Part shown: in pieces, positions 6,999 through 10,861 of the stretch
Position numbering within the stretch: the first letter of the stretch is position 1
How the letters are laid out: each line of letters begins with the position of its first letter
NCBI GenBank assembly: GCA_043778315.1
Contig: JAYWGJ010000016.1
Location: 1 to 10,861, forward strand
Reading direction: 5' to 3'
From: JBEEMU01 sp043778315
Lineage (GTDB): Bacteria; Bacteroidota; Bacteroidia; Chitinophagales; Saprospiraceae
Length of the DNA stretch: 10,861 bases
Program-made: the position numbers and the translations under genes
Notes under the pieces: model-generated
The model's database searches: none
Seen by the model: the letters and a program-made list of their open reading frames with translations, nothing else
What the model was told of the DNA's origin: nothing

Positions 6999-8024
6999 TT
7001 ATTTTAATGACAATAAAAAACCGATAGTGAAATTTGCGTCCCAGTCAAAAACGAAGGTTTTGCAGCCTGTTTTTTCAGCGATTGCTTTATAGAGATTTAA
7101 ACCTGCTTTTTGTTTTTCGCCTTCCGCTTTGTAGTCGGCAGGTGCTTTGAGGACGGTGTAGCGTTCTTTGCCTTGTCGTCCTTGCTTAGCGAGTTCGAAC
7201 GGAATACCACCTATGATGAAGCAAATATCACGGTTTTTGCTCGGCACTTGCGCTGCGGCTGCACTCGCTTCGCCGAATGCTTTTTCTTCGGTAATGCCTT
7301 TTTGGAAGTATTTTGCGCCGTTTGTTTCCGTGCTTTTCGCAGACGCAAGGTCGCTGCCAATAGCCCACGAAATTTTGGTATTGCCCGAGCCAATATCCAC
7401 TACAAACGAATTGTCGTAGTATTCTTTGGGTAGAACGCAGGAGAGCGCGAGCTTACCTTCTTTGCCTGCATCAACGGTATTGCAAACGTAACCAATTGAT
7501 TTTAAGCCTTTTACTATCTCAGGGACTTTGTCGGTACTCGCCGCACCCGAACTCACTACGAAGTGAATATTTTTAGTAGAAACACCGTAATTCACAATCG
7601 TACCGATATAGTTTTTGAGGGTTTCTTTCACGTCTTTACCCGAAGTCATGCCTTCGTAAACGAGGCTCGAGCCGAACTCGGCTTTCTCTAATTTCCAATT
7701 TTTTTTGTCGTCTATCTTTACAATAAACATATTGAAACCCGACGCACCAAGCTCGACTACGCCTTTGAGCGTACCGCCTTGCGGCTCTGCGGGCGTGTAG
7801 TTGAAGGCGGCAACGGTGCTGGTGCCGCCTCCTTTTGCCGGTTTTTCGTCGCCCGATTTGTTGTCGCTATCGCTGTTATTATCGGTAGTTTTGGTGGTTG
7901 TTTCGGTGGTTTTGGGTATGATACTATCTAATGTGCCGTTGTTTTTGAAGTGCATGACGGCGTAGCCGATGATGCCGACGATGACTGCTACAATCAGAAA
8001 ACGGGAGAAACCTGTTAAACGCAT
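6999..8024 (-). CDS. Membrane-anchored Ppx/GppA-like (ASKHA-fold) protein
   Basis: The 341-residue product has an N-terminal transmembrane anchor (about 8-24), a low-complexity Thr/Asp/Asn/Lys linker (about 38-68), and a globular domain from about 84. The domain carries signatures of the actin/Hsp70/sugar-kinase fold. A phosphate-1-like motif VELGASGFNMFIVKID (90-105) resembles DLGSNSFHM of Ppx/GppA. A phosphate-2 motif VVDIGSGNTKISW (208-220) resembles VVDIGGGSTEL, and FIIGGIPFELA (269-279) is an adenosine-like motif. The order and spacing fit exopolyphosphatase/ppGpp-pyrophosphatase relatives. Two features are unusual: Glu91 replaces the first Asp, and the catalytic E-E-A region appears reduced to GKEGKLA (187-193). 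It may therefore bind nucleotide, polyphosphate or (p)ppGpp without normal hydrolysis. Known Ppx/GppA enzymes lack such a membrane anchor. It is the last gene of the cluster, 62 nt after the PspA-like gene and followed by the terminator. The domain call is my reading of motifs, not a search result. Confidence 0.6.
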   Translation of the reverse strand: MRLTGFSRFLIVAVIVGIIGYAVMHFKNNGTLDSIIPKTTETTTKTTDNNSDSDNKSGDEKPAKGGGTSTVAAFNYTPAEPQGGTLKGVVELGASGFNMFIVKIDDKKNWKLEKAEFGSSLVYEGMTSGKDVKETLKNYIGTIVNYGVSTKNIHFVVSSGAASTDKVPEIVKGLKSIGYVCNTVDAGKEGKLALSCVLPKEYYDNSFVVDIGSGNTKISWAIGSDLASAKSTETNGAKYFQKGITEEKAFGEASAAAAQVPSKNRDICFIIGGIPFELAKQGRQGKERYTVLKAPADYKAEGEKQKAGLNLYKAIAEKTGCKTFVFDWDANFTIGFLLSLK

Positions 8025-8086
8025 ATTTTTATTTTTAGAATTGAAAAAAGGGTTTTGGTTGAGATTAAATAATGTGGATTAAATAT

Positions 8087-9112
8087 TTATAAATTAAAAA
8101 AGTCGTCATAATTAGAGCCGCTTTTTTGCTGTAACGGTGTAGCTTTTGGTCCATTTAGGTCGATGGCTTGTGCTTTTTCGTTGCGAATAATAACGTTTTT
8201 GTCGTCGCCCAAAATTTTAGAGATGCCTTCGCGCTCCCATTTTTCGAGCATCGCCATGCCTTGCTCCTCGAATACGCCGTTTTGTAGGTCGATAGAATCC
8301 ATAAAATTGGACGATAAGTCCATAAATTGCTGCATCTCGCCAATTTTTTGGCTCACGTCGTCGTTAATCGCTTCCATTGCCATATCGAAAACGCGCTTTT
8401 TGTCGGGGTCGCCCGTCAAGATACTCATCGCGGAGGTCATCGCGGAATGAGAGGTGCGTATGGCTTCGCGCTCCACTTTTTTCACCTTTACTTGGTCTTC
8501 GATGTCGGCTTGCATAATTTGCGAGTTTTCGTACATTTTGACGAGGACGCGGTGCAGCACCTCCATTTTTTTGTAGAGTTCGTCTAAGCGCATATTCGAC
8601 TCGGTGAGCCGTCCTGCGGCGCGCGATTTGAGTACCATCATGCCTTGTTGGTCTTGGCGTTTGGCAGCGTCGGCTAATTGCAGATTTTGGTTAATCTGCT
8701 GCTGATTCTGCTTGATAATCGTACTCAATTTGTTCATTTGAGCGCGCAAACTGCCTATTTGTTGGCTCATTTTGCGGAGGTTGTTTTTGAGGTCGTCCAC
8801 ATAGCTTTCTAGTATCCCAATCGGGTCTATTTGCACAAAAACGCCCGTGATAGCGCGCATCACGCTTTGGTACATATACCATACGAGGGTGCGCATTTTG
8901 GGGTCGAGGACGACGTAGAGCATCGCGCCAAGCAGCATCAATAAACCCACTAAATAGACGGTATTGGCTACTAATGCGATTAAAATAGGCAAAAATGTCC
9001 ATAAAAGGAAGCCTGCACTGCCTAATATTGCTACGCCAAAGAGTAGTCCTGTCGTGCCTTCGGGGCGTTGCCAAAATGTTTTTGGTTTGAAATTGTTGTT
9101 TTGAAAATCCAT
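8087..9112 (-). CDS. Two-TM membrane protein with PspA/IM30-like coiled coil
   Basis: The 341-residue protein has a short N-terminal tail and two adjacent transmembrane helices (about 22-45 and 48-69). An amphipathic stretch (about 73-95) follows, then a long, mostly helical region (about 97-300) rich in Gln, Met, Lys and Glu. The segment from 96 (DPIGILESYVDDLKNNLRKM) recalls the beginning of PspA/Vipp1 helices (EDPxKLxxxxIxEMxxxL), followed by a hairpin-like coiled coil to about 235. PspA-type proteins are membrane-remodelling, ESCRT-III-like envelope-stress effectors; they normally bind membranes peripherally, so fixed transmembrane helices would be unusual. The C-terminal tail (about 315-341) looks disordered and ends in the acidic-aromatic peptide NYDDFFNL. 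There is no promoter-like sequence in the 116 nt upstream, consistent with transcription from 9900. The membrane topology and coiled coil are clear; the PspA relationship is only suggestive. Confidence 0.75.
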   Translation of the reverse strand: MDFQNNNFKPKTFWQRPEGTTGLLFGVAILGSAGFLLWTFLPILIALVANTVYLVGLLMLLGAMLYVVLDPKMRTLVWYMYQSVMRAITGVFVQIDPIGILESYVDDLKNNLRKMSQQIGSLRAQMNKLSTIIKQNQQQINQNLQLADAAKRQDQQGMMVLKSRAAGRLTESNMRLDELYKKMEVLHRVLVKMYENSQIMQADIEDQVKVKKVEREAIRTSHSAMTSAMSILTGDPDKKRVFDMAMEAINDDVSQKIGEMQQFMDLSSNFMDSIDLQNGVFEEQGMAMLEKWEREGISKILGDDKNVIIRNEKAQAIDLNGPKATPLQQKSGSNYDDFFNL

Positions 9113-9201
9113 TTTTTTTATTTTTAAACTGTAAGCTATGAACTGGAAGCAATAAACTATTGAGCGGAGAGAAGCGATAGGTTATGAATTACCGACGGCA
9201 C

Positions 9202-9229
9202 TAATCACTAAACGTTAATCACTAATCAC
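9202..9229. repeat. Short TAATCAC direct repeats
   Basis: TAATCAC occurs at 9202-9208, 9216-9222 and 9223-9229, the last overlapping the stop codon of the coiled-coil gene. The gap between this gene and the next is otherwise featureless. The repeats are too few and short to assign a role; they may be simple-sequence drift. Confidence 0.4.
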
Positions 9230-9900
9230 TATTTCAGATATTGATTAATTTTTTCTATGTCTTTTCTGATTTGGGCGCAAAGTTCGTTGTAGCTGGCATC
9301 AAAACTGTTTTTGGTCGCCTCCATTTTTTGGCTGAACTCAGCGACTTGCTGTTTGGTGCTGCTGCTTTGTTGCTGCATATCGTTAATTTCTTTCTGTAAC
9401 TGCGCTATTTGGGCGGTTTTGTCGGCGATAGACCGCTCCATAGCGGCTACTTCGTCTATCATCGTTCGGTTTTTGCCTTCGCCTTGTTGCTTAAGCGTTT
9501 CGTAGAAACGCTGCTGCTCGCGCTCGAGTACGCGCAGGTAGTACTCGGAGGTTTCTGTGAGTTTCTGAAAGCTCAAACCCATGGTTTGCGCCATCGCAAA
9601 AGCGGACTGAAACCGCGTGCGCTCGTCTATTTGCAGGTTTTGTGTGGCTTGTATAGACTGCTTAAACTCTAAGTAATCTAAGCCTTGTAGGTTATTTTGC
9701 GCTAAGGCTTGCAACAAAATTTCCATCATTTTGGGGTCGGCAGTTGCCGAACTATTATTGTTTTGCTGCGGCAAAACGGGCTGGGTATTCTGCTGTGTGT
9801 TCTGGACGTTCTGCTGCGTATTCTGGGTGATTTCTTGTTTCGCTACGGGCTGGTCGTCCTCGATGATAAATAGCGATTTGAGGTTTTTAAACATACTCAT
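9229..9900 (-). CDS. Q/N-rich coiled-coil protein, first gene of the cluster
   Basis: The 223-residue product has no signal peptide or membrane segment. Residues 1-12 (MSMFKNLKSLFI) could form a basic amphipathic helix able to touch membrane. Residues about 22-50 are a disordered Gln/Asn/Thr tract with NTQQN repeats, encoded by an imperfect 21-nt duplication at 9788-9829. A compact helical domain follows (about 56-135, with GLDYLEFKQSI and the run ERTRFQSAFAMAQTMG). A heptad-rich coiled coil covers about 145-222 (MERSIADKTAQIAQLQKEIN). I do not recognise a named family. It is separated by 116 nt from the membrane PspA-like gene on the same strand and has the only clear promoter element of the cluster, so it probably leads a three-gene operon. 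A role as a cytosolic partner or scaffold for the membrane protein is inferred from context only. The start is the first ATG after the promoter element; Met3 is an alternative. Confidence 0.78.
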   Translation of the reverse strand: MSMFKNLKSLFIIEDDQPVAKQEITQNTQQNVQNTQQNTQPVLPQQNNNSSATADPKMMEILLQALAQNNLQGLDYLEFKQSIQATQNLQIDERTRFQSAFAMAQTMGLSFQKLTETSEYYLRVLEREQQRFYETLKQQGEGKNRTMIDEVAAMERSIADKTAQIAQLQKEINDMQQQSSSTKQQVAEFSQKMEATKNSFDASYNELCAQIRKDIEKINQYLK

Positions 9901-9934
9901 ATATTGTAAAGCGTAATGAATTAATTTTTAAATG

Positions 9935-9963
9935 CAAATATAAATAAAACATTCCAAAAAAAC
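9935..9963 (-). promoter_or_regulatory. Promoter of the three-gene cluster
   Basis: On the minus strand a perfect -7 box TATATTTG lies at 9942-9935. About 20 nt upstream the expected -33 position reads CTG (9965-9963) in place of TTG, so the -33 match is weak. Transcription would start near 9928, about 28 nt before the ATG at 9900. No comparable -7 box was seen in the gaps at 9113-9228 or 8025-8086. Confidence 0.45.
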
Positions 9964-10077
9964 AGTTTATCGAGTTATATAATAATTTTATTTGCAGAAA
10001 AGTTCCATGAATATAAAAAAATACTTTTTTTGGTGTAATAAAAAATCTATGATTCGCATATATTCAAAAAAATACCG

Positions 10078-10085
10078 TACCTTTA
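10078..10085 (+). promoter_or_regulatory. Probable -7 box of the secreted-protein gene
   Basis: TACCTTTA differs from TAnnTTTG only in the last base. TTCG at 10053-10056, 21 nt upstream, is a possible degenerate -33 box. The implied leader is about 45 nt before the ATG at 10137. It is weaker than the minus-strand promoters in this window. Confidence 0.35.
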
Positions 10086-10136
10086 CAAATCACTTTAATC
10101 AAACTTATTTATCCATTTTTAAATTTCATTTTTATT

Positions 10137-10861
10137 ATGCAAAAAATCTACCTATCCATTGCCTTGCTTCTCACTGCTTTTGCAGCACAAGCGCAAGCAC
10201 CTGCCAACGACGATTGCGCAGGCGCAACCGCAGTACCCTACGCTGCTAATGCCGCCGCTTGTACCTCGACGCTCGTTACTACTACGGGCGCGACGCAGTC
10301 TGCGAACGCGAACTCTTGTTCCGCTACTTGGTATGACGACGACGTGTGGTACACCTTCACTACGCCTGCCGTTTTGCCCGATACCGTAGTGATTAAAGGT
10401 ACACCAGGTACGCTTGTCAATTGGGGTATGTCCGTTTACGCGAGCTGTACCGCTACCTCAGATATTGCTTGCTTCTCGGGTAGCACAGGAGGTCCAAACG
10501 GCTTAAATATCTACTTACGCAAAAGTTTATTAACTCCAAACACCGCTTATAAACTGCGTGTTTGGGGCGCAATGACCGGACCAGCAGCGCAGGGCAATAT
10601 GAATATTTGCGTGTACGGCGCATTTTTGCCTGCGGGACCTGTTGCCCGTTTCGACAAACCTTTTTTACCTATATTTATAGATATCGGTAGCTCGGGTATG
10701 AATAGCGATACCTTATATAATGACGGCGGCGCAACATTAACCGTTGCTTCCGTATCGAGCAGTTCTGCACTTTTCACCACTTCTCTTGTCGCAGGCGCGT
10801 CTGTGTCTTCGCTGGGGAAGCTACCTTTTACGGTCACTTACTCGGCAACCGACGGCATAGA
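10137..10861 (+). CDS. Secreted multidomain surface protein, N-terminal part
   Basis: The frame opens at ATG 10137 and is still open at the right edge (241 codons seen). Residues 1-20 are a clear signal peptide, MQKIYLSIALLLTAFAAQAQ, probably cut after AQAQ. Residues about 23-162 form a Cys-containing beta-rich domain beginning PANDDCAGATAVPY and including DDDVWYTFTTP (67-77). This arrangement is common at the start of Bacteroidota secreted proteins and resembles pre-peptidase-C-type beta domains. Six cysteines (27, 42, 61, 104, 112, 158) could form disulfides. From about 172 a new repeat-like domain starts (PIFIDIGSSGMNSDTLYNDGGATLTV...FTVTYSATDG), matching the pattern of ASH or choice-of-anchor-D domains. 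Such proteins usually end in a T9SS sorting domain, which would lie outside the window. The gene is divergent from the coiled-coil cluster. Ligand and function are unknown. Confidence 0.85.
   Translation, partial: MQKIYLSIALLLTAFAAQAQAPANDDCAGATAVPYAANAAACTSTLVTTTGATQSANANSCSATWYDDDVWYTFTTPAVLPDTVVIKGTPGTLVNWGMSVYASCTATSDIACFSGSTGGPNGLNIYLRKSLLTPNTAYKLRVWGAMTGPAAQGNMNICVYGAFLPAGPVARFDKPFLPIFIDIGSSGMNSDTLYNDGGATLTVASVSSSSALFTTSLVAGASVSSLGKLPFTVTYSATDGI

Noticed and set aside
8691..9152. 153-codon frame overlapping the start of the two-TM protein
   Set aside because: Same strand but a different frame. The 341-residue frame has transmembrane helices and coiled coil with sensible composition; the alternative is Arg/Gln-rich noise.
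9992..10249. 85-codon plus-strand frame upstream of the right-hand secreted gene
   Set aside because: It overlaps the true start in another frame and translates AT-rich promoter DNA; the frame from 10137 has a clear signal peptide.
10547..10837. 96-codon minus-strand frame
   Set aside because: It is antisense to the secreted protein, whose frame has consistent domain patterns throughout.
1..10861. tRNA, rRNA or known riboswitch
   Set aside because: I saw no cloverleaf, rRNA segment or recognisable riboswitch core in any intergenic region on reading; a covariance-model scan would be needed to exclude small RNAs.

Overview
The window looks like chromosomal DNA from a member of the Bacteroidota. 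The evidence is a type IX secretion (T9SS) C-terminal sorting domain on one secreted protein, a second secreted protein of the same general style, and no convincing Shine-Dalgarno sequences. There are also several perfect or near-perfect TAnnTTTG -7 promoter boxes of the Bacteroidota type in AT-rich intergenic DNA. The sequence alone does not fix a genus.

Layout. (1) Positions 1-641, minus strand: an unrecognised soluble protein that runs to, or stops exactly at, the left edge, with a good promoter about 200 nt upstream of its start. (2) Positions 642-1438: a long non-coding stretch holding two tandem 168-nt copies of a GC-rich inverted-repeat element. (3) Plus strand, 1439-3477: a secreted leucine-rich-repeat protein with a T9SS sorting domain, then an acyl-carrier-protein phosphodiesterase (AcpH family). 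(4) Positions 3478-3684: a convergent intergenic region with a strong, probably bidirectional, terminator. (5) Minus strand, 6870-3685: a two-gene operon of a binding-protein-fold lipoprotein and a double-domain peptide/nickel-type ABC ATPase. (6) Minus strand, 9900-6999: a three-gene cluster made of a Q/N-rich coiled-coil protein, a membrane protein with two transmembrane segments and a PspA-like coiled coil, and a membrane-anchored actin-fold protein resembling Ppx/GppA. It has one apparent promoter at the front and one terminator at the end. (7) Plus strand from 10137: the start of another secreted protein, with a Cys-rich N-terminal domain and an ASH/choice-of-anchor-D-like domain, cut by the right edge.

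The most interesting part is the three-gene cluster in (6). A cytosolic coiled-coil protein, a membrane-tethered PspA-like protein and a membrane-tethered nucleotide-fold protein read as one transcription unit. I infer a possible envelope-stress or membrane-organising module with an ASKHA-fold sensor or switch; no function is proven by sequence. The terminator of this cluster is overlapped by the -33 element of the next operon's promoter. The other regions look like ordinary housekeeping, transport and surface-protein genes.
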